A stretch of 64,000 bases of DNA, taken from assembly GCA_036563615.1 (NCBI GenBank), contig DATCMB010000018.1, positions 293,173 through 357,172 on the forward strand, written 5' to 3'. The stretch is from Candidatus Binatia bacterium (GTDB lineage Bacteria > Desulfobacterota > Binatia > UBA12015). The first letter of the stretch is position 1; the number at the start of each line of letters is the position of its first letter. The notes beneath the pieces were generated by a model. That model was not told the DNA's origin and ran no database searches. It saw only the letters and a list, made by a program, of their open reading frames with translations. Shown here one piece after another: positions 32,169 through 41,245 of the stretch. The position numbers and the translations under genes were made by a program.

Positions 32169-33194
32169 CTACAGGAAGATGCCGATCACGTACCACGTGA
32201 TCGCCGCGACCAGAGCCGACATCGGGATGGTCAGCACCCAGGCCCACACGATGGTCCCGGCGATGCCCCAGCGGACGGCGCGCGTGCCGCGGGTGAAGCC
32301 GACGCCCGCGATCGCGCCGGTGATGACGTGCGTCGTCGACACCGGGATGCCCATCCAGGAGTTCAGCGCGAGCGTGAGGCCGCCGGCGGTCTCGGCGGCG
32401 AAGCCGCCGACCGGCTTCAGCTTGGTGATGCGCATGCCCATGGTCTTGACGATGCGCCAGCCGCCCATCGCGGTGCCGAGACCCATCGCGGCGTGGCAGA
32501 TCAGCACCACCCAGAACGGCACGTGGCCGACGCGCACCGCCTCGGCGTCGAGATAGTTGGTCGCGGCGAGCACCATGAAGATGACGCCCATCGTCTTCTG
32601 CGCGTCGTTGAGCCCGTGGCCGAGGCTGTAGAAGCCCGCCGAGAAGAGCTGTCCGATGCGGAACCAGCGGTCGATGCGCAGCGGCGGCTGACGGCGGAAG
32701 ACCCAGGCGATCGCGACCATCAGCGACGCGCCGAGCAGCAGCCCCATCGTCGGCGCGACGACGATGAAGATCGCGATCACCTCGATGCCGTGCCAGTGCA
32801 CGAGCTCGAAGCTCGACGCCTCGGCGACCGCCGCGCCGACCAGCCCGCCGACCAGCGCGTGCGACGACGAGCTCGGCAGGCCGAAGTACCAGGTGATCAG
32901 GTTCCACACGATCGCGCCGATCAGGCCCGCGGTGACGATGCTCAGCGCTGCGGTTGTCGACAGCGCGGCGATGTCGATCACGTCCTTGCCGATCGTCTTC
33001 GCGACGTGCGTCTCGAAGCCGAACGCGGCGATGAAGTTGAAGAACGCCGCCCACAGCACGGCGACGCGCGGGGTGAGCACCTGCGTCGACACGACGGTCG
33101 CGATCGAGTTCGCGGCGTCGTGGAAGCCATTGATGAAGTCGAAGACGAGCGCGACCACGATGATCGCGACCGCGACGAGCAGCGCGGTATCGAT
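32169..33194 (-). CDS. PiT-type inorganic phosphate transporter
   Basis: Contains the two PiT signatures: VFDFINGFHDAANSIATVVST near the start and ALNSWMGIPVSTTHVITG near the end, plus the GLPSSSSHALVGG block. About ten membrane helices; low-affinity proton- or sodium-coupled phosphate uptake. The normal N-terminus of the family continues upstream of GTG 33158 as IDTALLVAVAII, which completes helix 1. Its first codon is ATC at 33194, exactly 6 nt after a perfect GGAGGAG (33207-33201). I therefore place the start at this non-standard ATC; GTG 33158 (329 residues) is the conservative alternative. It lies 15 bp after the DUF47 partner, the usual pair. Confidence 0.88.
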   Translation of the reverse strand: MDTALLVAVAIIVVALVFDFINGFHDAANSIATVVSTQVLTPRVAVLWAAFFNFIAAFGFETHVAKTIGKDVIDIAALSTTAALSIVTAGLIGAIVWNLITWYFGLPSSSSHALVGGLVGAAVAEASSFELVHWHGIEVIAIFIVVAPTMGLLLGASLMVAIAWVFRRQPPLRIDRWFRIGQLFSAGFYSLGHGLNDAQKTMGVIFMVLAATNYLDAEAVRVGHVPFWVVLICHAAMGLGTAMGGWRIVKTMGMRITKLKPVGGFAAETAGGLTLALNSWMGIPVSTTHVITGAIAGVGFTRGTRAVRWGIAGTIVWAWVLTIPMSALVAAITWYVIGIFL

Positions 33195-33209
33195 GGGGAG
33201 CTCCTCCGG

Positions 33210-33836
33210 TCAGGCGTGCTCGAGCACGATGCCTTCCACCAGGTTTGCGACGTCCTCGCAGCGGTCCGTCGCCTCCTCGAGGCCCTCGTAGAGCTCCTTC
33301 CACTTCATGACCTGAAGCGGATCCCGCTCGGTCTTGAACAGCTTGCCGACCGCGACGCCCAGCAGCGTGTCGGCCTCGTTCTCGAGCCGGTTCACCTCGA
33401 CGCAGCGGGCGAGGATCTCCTGCGCGTTCTTCATGTTGCTGAGCCCGGTCACCGCCTTGGCGACCTCCTCGACGCTGAACACGAGCACGCGGGCGAGCTG
33501 CTTCGCCTCCTCGGTCGGCGAGGTCATCTCGTAGACGGTGAGCCGGTCGGAGACCGCTTCGGCGAGGTCGAGGATGTCGTCCATCTTGGTGATCAGCCGG
33601 TGGATCGAGTCACGGTCGAACGGGGTGATGAAGGTGGTGTGGAGCTTCTCGATGCACTGGTGGGTGATCAGGTCGGCCTCGTGCTCGATCACCTTGATGC
33701 GGCGGGCCTTCTCCGGGACGTTGGTGCAGTCCTCGAGGAGATCGACGAGGGCCGTGCAGCCTTCCAGGATCTTCGCCGCCATCTTCTCGAAGTAGTCGAA
33801 GAAGGCGATCTCCTTCGGCATCAGTCTTTCGAACAC
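33210..33836 (-). CDS. DUF47/PhoU-like partner of the PiT transporter
   Basis: 208 residues, all helical, of the TIGR00153 (YkaA/DUF47) family: FFDYFEKMAAKILEGC, RRIKVIEHEADLITHQ, the metal-binding-type DDILDLAEAVSDRL and NRLENEADTLLGVAVGKLF. The protein resembles PhoU and is usually encoded next to PiT transporters, whose activity it is thought to regulate. Here it is 15 bp upstream of the pit gene on the same strand. Start GTG 33836 is preceded by GAGGGGGAG; ATG 33821 is possible. Confidence 0.92.
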   Translation of the reverse strand: MFERLMPKEIAFFDYFEKMAAKILEGCTALVDLLEDCTNVPEKARRIKVIEHEADLITHQCIEKLHTTFITPFDRDSIHRLITKMDDILDLAEAVSDRLTVYEMTSPTEEAKQLARVLVFSVEEVAKAVTGLSNMKNAQEILARCVEVNRLENEADTLLGVAVGKLFKTERDPLQVMKWKELYEGLEEATDRCEDVANLVEGIVLEHA

Positions 33837-33890
33837 GGACTCCCCCTCTCGATCGGGCCCTCGGCGAACTAGTGGCTCAGGCCCCGAGGG

Positions 33891-35435
33891 TCAAGGTGGA
33901 CTCGAGCCGTCGCTTTTGTTGTGGGGGCCGCGCGATCCCCGGTGGTCGCCGGAGCTCCAGCGGGTGACGAGCTCGCGCTCGAGCGCCTTCGCCCGCGACG
34001 TCCAGTCCGTCGCTTCGGGCGGCGACGTGCGCACGCGGACGTCACGCTCGGCGTCGAGCCGCGCCCGCGCCGCGGCGTCGGTGAGCAGGATGACGAAGCC
34101 GAGCTCGCGGCCACGGGCGTCGGTGAGGTAGCCGACCAGGCCGTCGGCGTAGAGCAGCGTCCCCGTCTTGGCGCGCACGCGCGGCGTGACGGCTGCTTGC
34201 TCCGCGACCCGCGCCGTGCCGTTGCCGCCCGCGGCGAGCTCGCCCGGCGAGTACTCCTTGAGCAGCTCGGGCAGCCGCGGCGCCGCGGCGTGCCTGGTGT
34301 AGCCGTGGCGCAGGATCGCGGCGAGCTGGCGCGGCGTGTGGCGCGTCACCGAGCTCAGGCCGGAGTGGTTCGCCGCGACGAAGCCGGCGAACGAGGTCTG
34401 CGGCAGGCGGTCCTGCCACCAGCGCGCGACGCGCTCCGCCGAGGCGCGCAGCGAGAGACCTTCGCCCGTGAGGCGGCGCGAGGTGGCGAGCCCGGTGAGC
34501 TCCGCCGTGAGGTTGTTGCTGAAGCGCAGCAGACCCTCGACCACCCTCGTGAGCGGCGCGCTCTCGACGCGCGCGATCTCGCGCGCCCCCGACGGCACCG
34601 TGCCACGCTGCGGTGGCGGCAGCTCGACGCCGGCGCGCCTGGCGAGGGTCGCGAAGATCTCCGCCGCGAGCCCGCCCGGCTCGGCCTTCACCGGCACCTC
34701 GACCGAGCCCTTCGCCGGCAGCCGCGGCGAGAGCAGCCAGCGCGGCTTCGGGCCGGGCGCGAACGCGAGCTCGATGCGCGGGTCGACGTCGGCCGAGAGC
34801 AGCCCCGCCGAGAGGCCGTGCACCGGCACCGCGCCGCCGTCCGCCGGCGAGAGGAAGGTCGCGTCGAGCCGCCCCGTGCGCGGATCGCGCCGCCAGCGCA
34901 GCACCAAGCGATTGTAATTGACGGGCAGCGCTTCGACGGCCGGGTTGTAGGTCGACGCCTCCGGCTGCAGCACGTCGATCTCGTTGGTGCGCGGGAAGAG
35001 CGACTCGTCGTAGAAGAACGATCCCGCGACGCGCCGCACGCCCGCCGCGCGCAGATCGCCGACGAGATCGCGCAGGTCGTCGCTGGTCAGCGTCGGATCG
35101 CCGCCGCCGCGCAGCCACAGATCGCCCTCGAGGACGCCGTCCTCGATGGAGCCGGTCGCGAGCAGCGTGGTCGAGAATCGGAAGTCCGCGCCGAGCACCT
35201 CGAGCGCGGCGAGCGCGGTCGCGACCTTGGTGGTCGACGCCGGGATGAAGGGCTCGTCCGCGTTGTGCTCGTCGAGCACGCGACCGTCGGTCGGGTCGAA
35301 GAGCACGTAGCCGAGGTGGTGCGGCGCGAAGCCGTAGCGCGCGGCGAGCCGATCGGCGTCGACCTCGGCCGCGACCCTCGCCGCACCGACCACGAGCAGC
35401 GCGGCGAGCAGCCCCATCCCCAGCGCGGCCCGCAC
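33891..35435 (-). CDS. dacB: D-alanyl-D-alanine carboxypeptidase/endopeptidase (PBP4, DacB)
   Basis: 514 residues from GTG 35435, which gives a proper signal peptide (MRAALGMGLLAALLVVGAARVAA); ATG 35417 is an alternative. Low-molecular-weight class C penicillin-binding protein: S67-x-x-K70 in IPASTTKVA, S-N-N in RFSNNLTAEL, and KTG in RAKTGTLLYADG. Domains II and III sit between motifs 1 and 2 as in E. coli PBP4. It trims peptidoglycan peptides and cross-links in the periplasm. The last 15 residues (SSGDHRGSRGPHNKSDGSS) are an atypical polar tail. TAGAAC ends 8 nt before the GTG. It is divergent from the FUSC gene across 97 bp. Confidence 0.92.
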   Translation of the reverse strand: MRAALGMGLLAALLVVGAARVAAEVDADRLAARYGFAPHHLGYVLFDPTDGRVLDEHNADEPFIPASTTKVATALAALEVLGADFRFSTTLLATGSIEDGVLEGDLWLRGGGDPTLTSDDLRDLVGDLRAAGVRRVAGSFFYDESLFPRTNEIDVLQPEASTYNPAVEALPVNYNRLVLRWRRDPRTGRLDATFLSPADGGAVPVHGLSAGLLSADVDPRIELAFAPGPKPRWLLSPRLPAKGSVEVPVKAEPGGLAAEIFATLARRAGVELPPPQRGTVPSGAREIARVESAPLTRVVEGLLRFSNNLTAELTGLATSRRLTGEGLSLRASAERVARWWQDRLPQTSFAGFVAANHSGLSSVTRHTPRQLAAILRHGYTRHAAAPRLPELLKEYSPGELAAGGNGTARVAEQAAVTPRVRAKTGTLLYADGLVGYLTDARGRELGFVILLTDAAARARLDAERDVRVRTSPPEATDWTSRAKALERELVTRWSSGDHRGSRGPHNKSDGSSPP

Positions 35436-35532
35436 GGCGCCCGGTTCTACCAAGCGTGGCGTGCATCGACGAGGGCGCCGCTCCCTTGACGGCGCGCTCG
35501 CGCGAAGGGATTTCCTCCCGGACGGTGGTTCC

Positions 35533-37863
35533 GTGACGGCTCCGACGACCGGCGCGCTGCGCGCCGCTACCCGCGACGCTTCGCCGGACGAACGGCGGCC
35601 GCCGCTGCTCACCCGCCTCGCCGAGCTGCTGCGCACCGAGCTTGCGCCGTCGCCGGCGCGCTGGCGCGCGACGGCCCGCATCACCGTCGCCTGCGTCGTC
35701 TCCGCGCTGCTCGTGATGACGTTCCGCATCCCCTACGGCCACTGGTTCGTGATCTCGATCTTCGTCGTGAGCCAGCCGAACGTCGGCGCGTCGATCGACA
35801 AGGCGATCCTGCGCATCCTCGGGACGGTGCTCGGCGCGGCGGGCGTCATCGCGACCTTTGCCGCCTTTCCGCAGCAGCCGTGGGTCCTCGTGCCGCTGAT
35901 CGCGGCGTGGATCTTCGCGGGGATGTTCCTGTCGCGGACGAGCGCGTACCCCTACGTCGCGCAGCTCGGCGCGATCACCGTCGTGATGTTCCTCGCCAGC
36001 GATGCGGCCGAGCCGGCGCTGTCGGTGACGAGCGGGCTCTGGCGCGTCGGTGCGGTCTCGTTCGCCGTCGTGGTGGCGACGGCGGCGCAGCTCCTGGTCT
36101 GGCCGGACGATCCGGAGGACCTCCTGCTCGAGGACCTCGCCGGCATCCTCGGCGCCGTCGAGGCGCGGCTCGCACGGACCGTCGCCGGCGAGCGGCTCGA
36201 GTCTGCGGGCGACGACGTGCAGCGTCTGCGCGACGGCGCGTTCAACGGCCTCGCGCGTCAGCTCGACCTGCTGTCGAACGCCGAGAGCCGCTACCGCGCG
36301 CTGCGCCGCCGTCACACGGAGCAGCTCGTGCTGATCGAGACGGTGAATCGCATCGCGGTGGCGTCGCTCGCGCTCGAGACGCTGCTGCAGCAGCGCGACC
36401 CGACGGGTCGCGGCGTCCCGATCGGCGACGCGCTCGCAGCTCGTCTCGAGCGCGTGCGCGCCGGCGTCGCCGAGCTGCGCGACGCGCTGGTCGAGCGCCG
36501 CTCGCTCGCCGCGCCCGACGGCTCGGCCGCGGACGGAGCTGCGAAGGACGACGCTGCGGAGATCGACGCCGCTGCGAGAGACGTCGCCGCGCCCGCCGCG
36601 GGCAAGCTCGCCGGCGCGGACCCGCGCGACGCCTGGCTCCTGCCGCCGATCGTCGACCTCGAGGACGCGCTCGAGCACGTGCGGCCGGCGACGGCGTTCC
36701 TCGCGCCGCACGGCGCCGCCTCGCCCGAGGCGCTCGGCTCGGTCCTCGACGCCGGCCCGCCGCGCTTCTTCGGACCCACGTGCACGTTCTCCAACGTGCG
36801 CGACGTGCGCTTTGCCGCCCAGGCCACGATCGCGGCGATGATCTGCTACCTGCTGGTCGTCGGGCTGCAGTGGCCGGGCATCTTCACGGCGATCGTCACC
36901 TGCCTGTTCGTCGCCCAGTCGAGCTTCGGCGCGACCGTGCAGAAGGCGATCCTGCGGCTCTCCGGCGCGCTGCTCGGCGGCGTGCTCGGCATCGCGACGC
37001 TGCTGATCGTGGTGCCGAACTTCGACTCGCTGCCGCCGTTCCTGATCGCGGTCGCGCTCGGCACCGGCATCGCGGCGTACGTCGCGACCGGGAGCGCGCG
37101 CATCTCGTACGTCGGCATCCAGATCGCGTTCGCGTTCGCGCTCTGCACCTTCGACACCTGGGGACCGAGCGTCGACCTCACGCGGCCGCGCGACCGCGTG
37201 CTCGGCATCCTGATCGGCAACCTCGTCACGGCCGGCGTGACGTACTGGCTCTGGCCCGTGCTCGCCGGGCGCGACATGGTGAACAGCCTCGAGTCGGCGC
37301 TGCGGCACATGGCGCTGCTCTCGCAGGTCGGCGTGTCGGGCGGCGTCGGCGAGCGGGTCGTGCGTCCCGCGCGCGGCTTTCGCTTGCAGATCTCGCAGGA
37401 CCTCGCCGCGACGCTGCGCATGCACGGCGAGGCGCAGTTCGAGCCCGGGGCATCGACGCCCGAGCACCGCGACGAGCAGCGTCGCCTGCTCGCGCTGCTG
37501 CAGGCGGTGCAGGGCGCGTTTCTCGTGCTCCTCGCGCTGGTGCGCAACCGGCTGAACACCGTGCCGTCGCGCGTCGACCTGCCGTCGCGCGACCGCAGCC
37601 ACGCGCTCGCGGTCGCCGTGGCGCCGAACCTCGAGGCCGCGGCCGACGAGCTGAGCGGACGTCCGCCGCGCCCTGCGCCCGCGATGGCGGAGCTGGTGCG
37701 CGCGGCGGAGGAGGCGATTGCCGCGGACGAGGAGCGGATCGGCGACGACGCCGATCGTCGCGCCGCGCTCGCCGTGCTCGCGAGCCAGCTCGAGCTCTAC
37801 CGCGAGCTCGCGCCGCGGATCGAGGAGGTCAGGAGGCGGGCGCGCGCCGCTCGAGCCGCGTGA
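35533..37863 (+). CDS. FUSC-family (aromatic acid exporter-like) membrane protein
   Basis: 776 residues from GTG 35533; upstream residues to 35461 lack coding character. Two copies of the FUSC membrane unit: residues about 40-190 (RWRATARITVACVVSALLVM, YGHWFVISIFVVSQPNVG) and about 420-570 (FAAQATIAAMICYLLVVG, FTAIVTCLFVAQSSFGATVQKA), each with six helices and a soluble loop after. This is the AaeB/YccS layout; such proteins export aromatic carboxylates or related compounds. The soluble linker at residues 330-380 is alanine/aspartate-rich. No HlyD-type partner is adjacent. Its 3' end overlaps dfrA on the other strand by 35 nt. Confidence 0.88.
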   Translation: MTAPTTGALRAATRDASPDERRPPLLTRLAELLRTELAPSPARWRATARITVACVVSALLVMTFRIPYGHWFVISIFVVSQPNVGASIDKAILRILGTVLGAAGVIATFAAFPQQPWVLVPLIAAWIFAGMFLSRTSAYPYVAQLGAITVVMFLASDAAEPALSVTSGLWRVGAVSFAVVVATAAQLLVWPDDPEDLLLEDLAGILGAVEARLARTVAGERLESAGDDVQRLRDGAFNGLARQLDLLSNAESRYRALRRRHTEQLVLIETVNRIAVASLALETLLQQRDPTGRGVPIGDALAARLERVRAGVAELRDALVERRSLAAPDGSAADGAAKDDAAEIDAAARDVAAPAAGKLAGADPRDAWLLPPIVDLEDALEHVRPATAFLAPHGAASPEALGSVLDAGPPRFFGPTCTFSNVRDVRFAAQATIAAMICYLLVVGLQWPGIFTAIVTCLFVAQSSFGATVQKAILRLSGALLGGVLGIATLLIVVPNFDSLPPFLIAVALGTGIAAYVATGSARISYVGIQIAFAFALCTFDTWGPSVDLTRPRDRVLGILIGNLVTAGVTYWLWPVLAGRDMVNSLESALRHMALLSQVGVSGGVGERVVRPARGFRLQISQDLAATLRMHGEAQFEPGASTPEHRDEQRRLLALLQAVQGAFLVLLALVRNRLNTVPSRVDLPSRDRSHALAVAVAPNLEAAADELSGRPPRPAPAMAELVRAAEEAIAADEERIGDDADRRAALAVLASQLELYRELAPRIEEVRRRARAARAA

Positions 37864-38332
37864 ACGCCATCGCGTAGGGATTGCGCTCGTCGGCGGGGCG
37901 CTCCTCGCGCGCGGTCTCGCGCCACTCGCCGGGATCGAGCTCGGGGAAGTACGTGTCGCCCTCGACCCTTGCTGCGACCCGCGTCAAGTAGATGCGCGCC
38001 GCCCGCGGCAGCGCCGCTTCGTACACCGCGGCGCCGCCGATGACGAAGGCTTCGCTCTCGCCGGCCGCGTGCGCGATCTCGAGCGCCTCGTCGAGGTCAC
38101 GCGCGACGCGGCAGCCGGGCGCGTCGAGCTCCGTCTGTCGCGTCAGCACGACGTTCACGCGTCCGTCGAGCGCGCGTCCGATCGACTCGTACGTCTTGCG
38201 CCCCATGATCACGTGGTGGCCGAGCGTGAGCTCGCGGAAGCGGCGCAGGTCGGCCGGCAGCCGCCAGGGCAGGGCGCCGTCGCGCCCGATCACGCCGTTC
38301 TCCGCGACCGCGACGACGAGCGAGACGATCAC
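37829..38332 (-). CDS. dfrA: Dihydrofolate reductase
   Basis: 167 residues, typical size. Start GTG 38332 overlaps the thyA stop (GTGA). Visible motifs: [23 protein letters not shown] (substrate site, with D in the PADL helix), [14 protein letters not shown] (NADPH site) and [14 protein letters not shown] (GG-containing cofactor loop). It reduces dihydrofolate made by ThyA back to tetrahydrofolate, so the thyA-dfrA order is functional. The C-terminal 11 codons overlap the FUSC gene. Confidence 0.94.
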   Translation of the reverse strand: MIVSLVVAVAENGVIGRDGALPWRLPADLRRFRELTLGHHVIMGRKTYESIGRALDGRVNVVLTRQTELDAPGCRVARDLDEALEIAHAAGESEAFVIGGAAVYEAALPRAARIYLTRVAARVEGDTYFPELDPGEWRETAREERPADERNPYAMAFTRLERRAPAS

Positions 38333-39123
38333 ACCGCGACCGGAGCCTTGATCCCGGGATGGGGATCGTAGCCTTCGAGCGCGAAGTCCTCGTAGCGGTA
38401 GTCGAAGATCGAGGTCGCGCGCGGCGCGATGCGCAGCCGCGGCAGCGAGCGCGGCGTGCGCTCGAGCTGCAGACGCGCCTGCGGCAGGTGGTTCACGTAC
38501 AGGTGCACGTCGCCGAAGCTGATCACGAGCTCGCCGACGTCGAGGCCGGTCTGCGTGGCGAGCATGTGCGTCAGCAGCGCGTAGGACGCGATGTTGAACG
38601 GCACGCCGAGGAAGACGTCGGCGCTGCGCTGGTAGAGGTGGCAGGAGAGGCGCCCGCGCGCGACGTAGAACTGGAACAGGCAGTGGCACGGCGGCAGCGC
38701 CATGCGCTCGATGTCGGCGACGTTCCAGGCGCTGACCACGAGCCGGCGCGAGTCCGGGTTGCGGCGGATCTCGTCGACGAGCTGCGCGATCTGGTCGATC
38801 GTGCGGCCGTCGGGCGCCGGCCACTTGCGCCACTGGTAGCCGTAGATCGGTCCGAGCTCGCCGTCGGCGTCGGCCCACTCGTCCCAGATCGTGACGCCGT
38901 TCTCGTGCAGGTAGGCGATGTTGGTGTCGCCGCGCAGGAACCACAGCAGCTCGTGCACGATCGACGGCCAGTGCAGACGCTTGGTCGTCAAGCATGGGAA
39001 GCCGTCGGTGAGCTCGAAGCGGAGCTGCTCGCCGAACAGGCTCAGCGTGCCGGTTCCCGTCCGGTCGCTCTTGGGGACGCCCTTCTCGAGGATCCGCTTC
39101 AGCAAGTCGAGGTACTGCCGCAT
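38329..39123 (-). CDS. thyA: Thymidylate synthase
   Basis: 264 residues from ATG 39123, the same length as E. coli ThyA. The catalytic cysteine is C146 in [13 protein letters not shown]. Other blocks: [14 protein letters not shown] (phosphate-binding arginine), [28 protein letters not shown] cut by the usual spacing, [30 protein letters not shown] and [10 protein letters not shown]. It methylates dUMP with methylenetetrahydrofolate. Translationally coupled to dfrA. No Shine-Dalgarno; TAAAGC ends 8 nt before the ATG. Confidence 0.96.
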   Translation of the reverse strand: MRQYLDLLKRILEKGVPKSDRTGTGTLSLFGEQLRFELTDGFPCLTTKRLHWPSIVHELLWFLRGDTNIAYLHENGVTIWDEWADADGELGPIYGYQWRKWPAPDGRTIDQIAQLVDEIRRNPDSRRLVVSAWNVADIERMALPPCHCLFQFYVARGRLSCHLYQRSADVFLGVPFNIASYALLTHMLATQTGLDVGELVISFGDVHLYVNHLPQARLQLERTPRSLPRLRIAPRATSIFDYRYEDFALEGYDPHPGIKAPVAV

Positions 39124-39187
39124 CGGCGCCTGCTTTACGCCAGAAAGACGCGCGGCGCGATAGGCGCCCCTCGGACGCGTCGCGGCT

Positions 39188-39217
39188 TTGCACGCGACGG
39201 CGCGATGACGGTAGAGC
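39188..39217 (+). promoter_or_regulatory. Candidate promoter of the phosphotransferase gene, leaderless type
   Basis: TTGCAC (39188-39193), 18 nt and TAGAGC (39212-39217), which ends 7 nt before ATG 39225. No Shine-Dalgarno site. The same TTGCAC occurs as the -35 at 56677. Confidence 0.35.
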
Positions 39218-39224
39218 AACGCCG

Positions 39225-40247
39225 ATGAATCCCGCCGACATCACCGCCGCGGTGGCACCGCTGCTCGAGCGCGAGACGGGCGCGCAGGTTTCGCTGAGCG
39301 GCATGCGCTCGATGACAGGTGGTGCCGCACGCGAGGCCTGGGCGGTCGACGCGACGCTCTCGCGCGCGGGCCAGCCCGACGAGCACCTGCCGCTGGTCGT
39401 GCTCGTGTTCCGGCCGGGCAGCGGGTTTCGCGCCTTCTCGGCGCACGACGAGCTGCGCTTGCTGCAGGCGACGCACGCGGCCGGCGCGCCGGTGCCGCGC
39501 GCGCTCGTTTCGGGCGAGGCCGGCGGACGCTCGTTCTACGTGATGGAGCGTCTGCAGGGCGAGACCATCGGCCGGCGTCTGGTGCGCGACGAGCGCTGGG
39601 CTCGGGCGCGCGCGGTGCTGCCGGAGCAGCTCGCGCGCGCGCTCGCCGCGATCCACCGCGTGCCGGTCGGCGAGGGGCAGCTCGAGTTCCTGCCCCGTCC
39701 CGCGCCCGGCGTGCCCGTCGCGACGAGCGAGCTCGACCGTCTCGAGCAGCTCTACCGGCAGATCACCGTCGAGCCGCACCCGGCGTTCGAGATCGCGCTG
39801 CGCTGGCTGCGCACGCACCAGCCGCCGCCGGGCGACGTGACCCTCGTGCACGGCGACTTCCGCATCGGCAACGTGATGGTCGGCGAGGACGGGCTGCGCG
39901 CGGTGCTCGACTGGGAGCTCGCGCACGTCGGCGACCCGCTCGAGGACCTCGGCTGGCTGTGCGTGCGCTCGTGGCGCTTCGGCGCCGACCACCTGCCGCT
40001 CGGCGGCATCGGCACGCGCGAGCAGCTCTTCGAGGCGTACGCGAAGGCGAGCGGGCGCGCGGTCGATCCGCAGGCGGTGCGCTTCTGGGAGATCTACGGC
40101 AACCTGCGCTGGGGCGTCTTCACGCTGGTCCAGGCGCGCGGCTTTCTCGACGGCATCGTGCCGAGCGTCGAGCTCGCGAGCATCGGACGGCGCACCGCCG
40201 AGACCGAGTGGGAGCTCCTCAACCTGATCGAGGGGAGGGCCTTCTGA
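39225..40247 (+). CDS. ACAD10/11-type phosphotransferase (aminoglycoside phosphotransferase family)
   Basis: 340 residues. Kinase-like fold: nucleotide site in [14 protein letters not shown] and [15 protein letters not shown]; catalytic block [13 protein letters not shown] with HGD..N; metal block [19 protein letters not shown]. This branch is associated with 4-hydroxy-acyl-CoA (ACAD10/11) degradation and often sits with acyl-CoA genes, but none are present here. The following DUF6285 gene overlaps by one base (TGATG), a common pairing. The substrate is unknown; a hydroxyl on an acyl-CoA is a reasonable guess. Confidence 0.9.
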   Translation: MNPADITAAVAPLLERETGAQVSLSGMRSMTGGAAREAWAVDATLSRAGQPDEHLPLVVLVFRPGSGFRAFSAHDELRLLQATHAAGAPVPRALVSGEAGGRSFYVMERLQGETIGRRLVRDERWARARAVLPEQLARALAAIHRVPVGEGQLEFLPRPAPGVPVATSELDRLEQLYRQITVEPHPAFEIALRWLRTHQPPPGDVTLVHGDFRIGNVMVGEDGLRAVLDWELAHVGDPLEDLGWLCVRSWRFGADHLPLGGIGTREQLFEAYAKASGRAVDPQAVRFWEIYGNLRWGVFTLVQARGFLDGIVPSVELASIGRRTAETEWELLNLIEGRAF

Positions 40248-40654
40248 TGCAGGACCGGCCGACGATCGACGAGCTGCTCTCCGCGGTGCGACGCTTCCTC
40301 GCCGACGAGGTCGTTCCGGCGACCGAGGGCCGGCTGCAGTTCCTCGCGCGCGTCGCGGCCAACGCCGTCGATCTCGTGCGGCGCGAGCTCGCGAGCGAGA
40401 CGGCGCACGCCGAGCGCGAGTGGCGCGGGCTCGACGGTCTCCTCGGCGCGGAGCCCATGCCGCGCGGGCGCGACGAGCTCGCCGCCGCCGTGCGGCGTCG
40501 CAACGAGGCGCTCTGCGAGAAGATCCGCGCCGGGGCGTACGACGCCGACGGCCCCGAGCGCACGGCTCTGCTCGCGCACCTGCGCACCGTCGTGCACGAC
40601 AAGCTCGAGGTCACCAACCGCGCCTACCTCGAGGCCGACGCGAGGCGCGGGTGA
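40247..40654 (+). CDS. DUF6285 protein, partner of the phosphotransferase
   Basis: 135 residues starting at ATG 40247 inside the phosphotransferase stop; GAGGGGAGG lies just upstream. All-helical: RPTIDELLSAVRRFLADEVVPAT, RLQFLARVAANAVDLVRREL and LRTVVHDKLEVTNRAYLE. This matches the DUF6285 proteins I recall immediately after ACAD10/11-type phosphotransferases. No catalytic motif; probably an accessory subunit. Confidence 0.85.
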   Translation: MQDRPTIDELLSAVRRFLADEVVPATEGRLQFLARVAANAVDLVRRELASETAHAEREWRGLDGLLGAEPMPRGRDELAAAVRRRNEALCEKIRAGAYDADGPERTALLAHLRTVVHDKLEVTNRAYLEADARRG

Positions 40655-40717
40655 GCTGCGGCAGAGACGGGCGCGCTTCGCGCCGGGCCAGGTTCGGGTC
40701 ACAATGGGAGGGCCGAA

Positions 40718-40746
40718 TTGGAATGGGCCTTGCTGCCTGCTAGCCT
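40718..40746 (+). promoter_or_regulatory. Candidate trxA promoter
   Basis: TTGGAA (40718-40723), exactly 17 nt, TAGCCT (40741-40746). The expected transcript start near 40753 gives a leader of about 27 nt containing AAGGAG before ATG 40780, an ordinary led message. Confidence 0.45.
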
Positions 40747-40779
40747 CCCCATCCGTTTCGAGACAAGGAGCAACGCCAA

Positions 40780-41106
40780 ATGTCGAACGTACGAGAAGTC
40801 AGCGACGCGACCTTCGAAGCCGAGGTGTTGCAGTCCGACACACCGGTGCTCGTCGACTTCTGGGCTCCGTGGTGCGGACCCTGCCGCGCCATCGCGCCGG
40901 TGGTCGAGGAGCTGGCCAACGAGTACGCCGGCAAGCTCAAGGTCGTGAAGATCAACGTCGACGACAACCAGGCGACGCCGAGCCGCTACGGCGTGCGCGG
41001 CATCCCCAACCTGATCGTCTTCAAGGGCGGGCAGGTGCACGAGCAGATCGTTGGCGCGGTGCCGAAGAGCCGGCTCGCGCAGGCGGTGCAGAGCGTCGTC
41101 GCCTGA
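40780..41106 (+). CDS. trxA: Thioredoxin
   Basis: 108 residues, the length of E. coli thioredoxin 1. Active site C32-G-P-C35 in [14 protein letters not shown], cis-proline in [14 protein letters not shown] and the buried aspartate in VLVDFWA. General cytosolic protein disulfide reductase. It has its own promoter upstream and a strong hairpin after it, so it is monocistronic. The start has ACAAGGAGCAACGCCAA upstream. Confidence 0.97.
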   Translation: MSNVREVSDATFEAEVLQSDTPVLVDFWAPWCGPCRAIAPVVEELANEYAGKLKVVKINVDDNQATPSRYGVRGIPNLIVFKGGQVHEQIVGAVPKSRLAQAVQSVVA

Positions 41107-41144
41107 GCGCCCGGCTCGGTCCGGAACTCGGCATCGAGCCTTCT

Positions 41145-41177
41145 CGCACGCCCGACGGCTCCTGGTCGTCGGGCGTG
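41145..41177 (+). terminator. Strong terminator after trxA
   Basis: GCACGCCCGACG (41145-41156) pairs perfectly (12 bp) with CGTCGGGCGTGC (41166-41177), loop 9 nt, then GTGCTTT. It lies 38 bp after the trxA stop; the stem also faces the 3' end of the minus-strand PLD gene at 41246 and may serve both. Confidence 0.75.
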
Positions 41178-41245
41178 CGTGCTTTCCGCAGGGCGCGCAC
41201 ACAGCGCCGCGCTGCGCTCTACCCGAGCAGCGCGCGCCGCGACCT

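Noticed and set aside
30130..33303. A 1057-codon minus-strand open frame
   Set aside because: Only the last 675 codons (GH3) are real; the upstream part is an out-of-frame shadow of the PiT gene.
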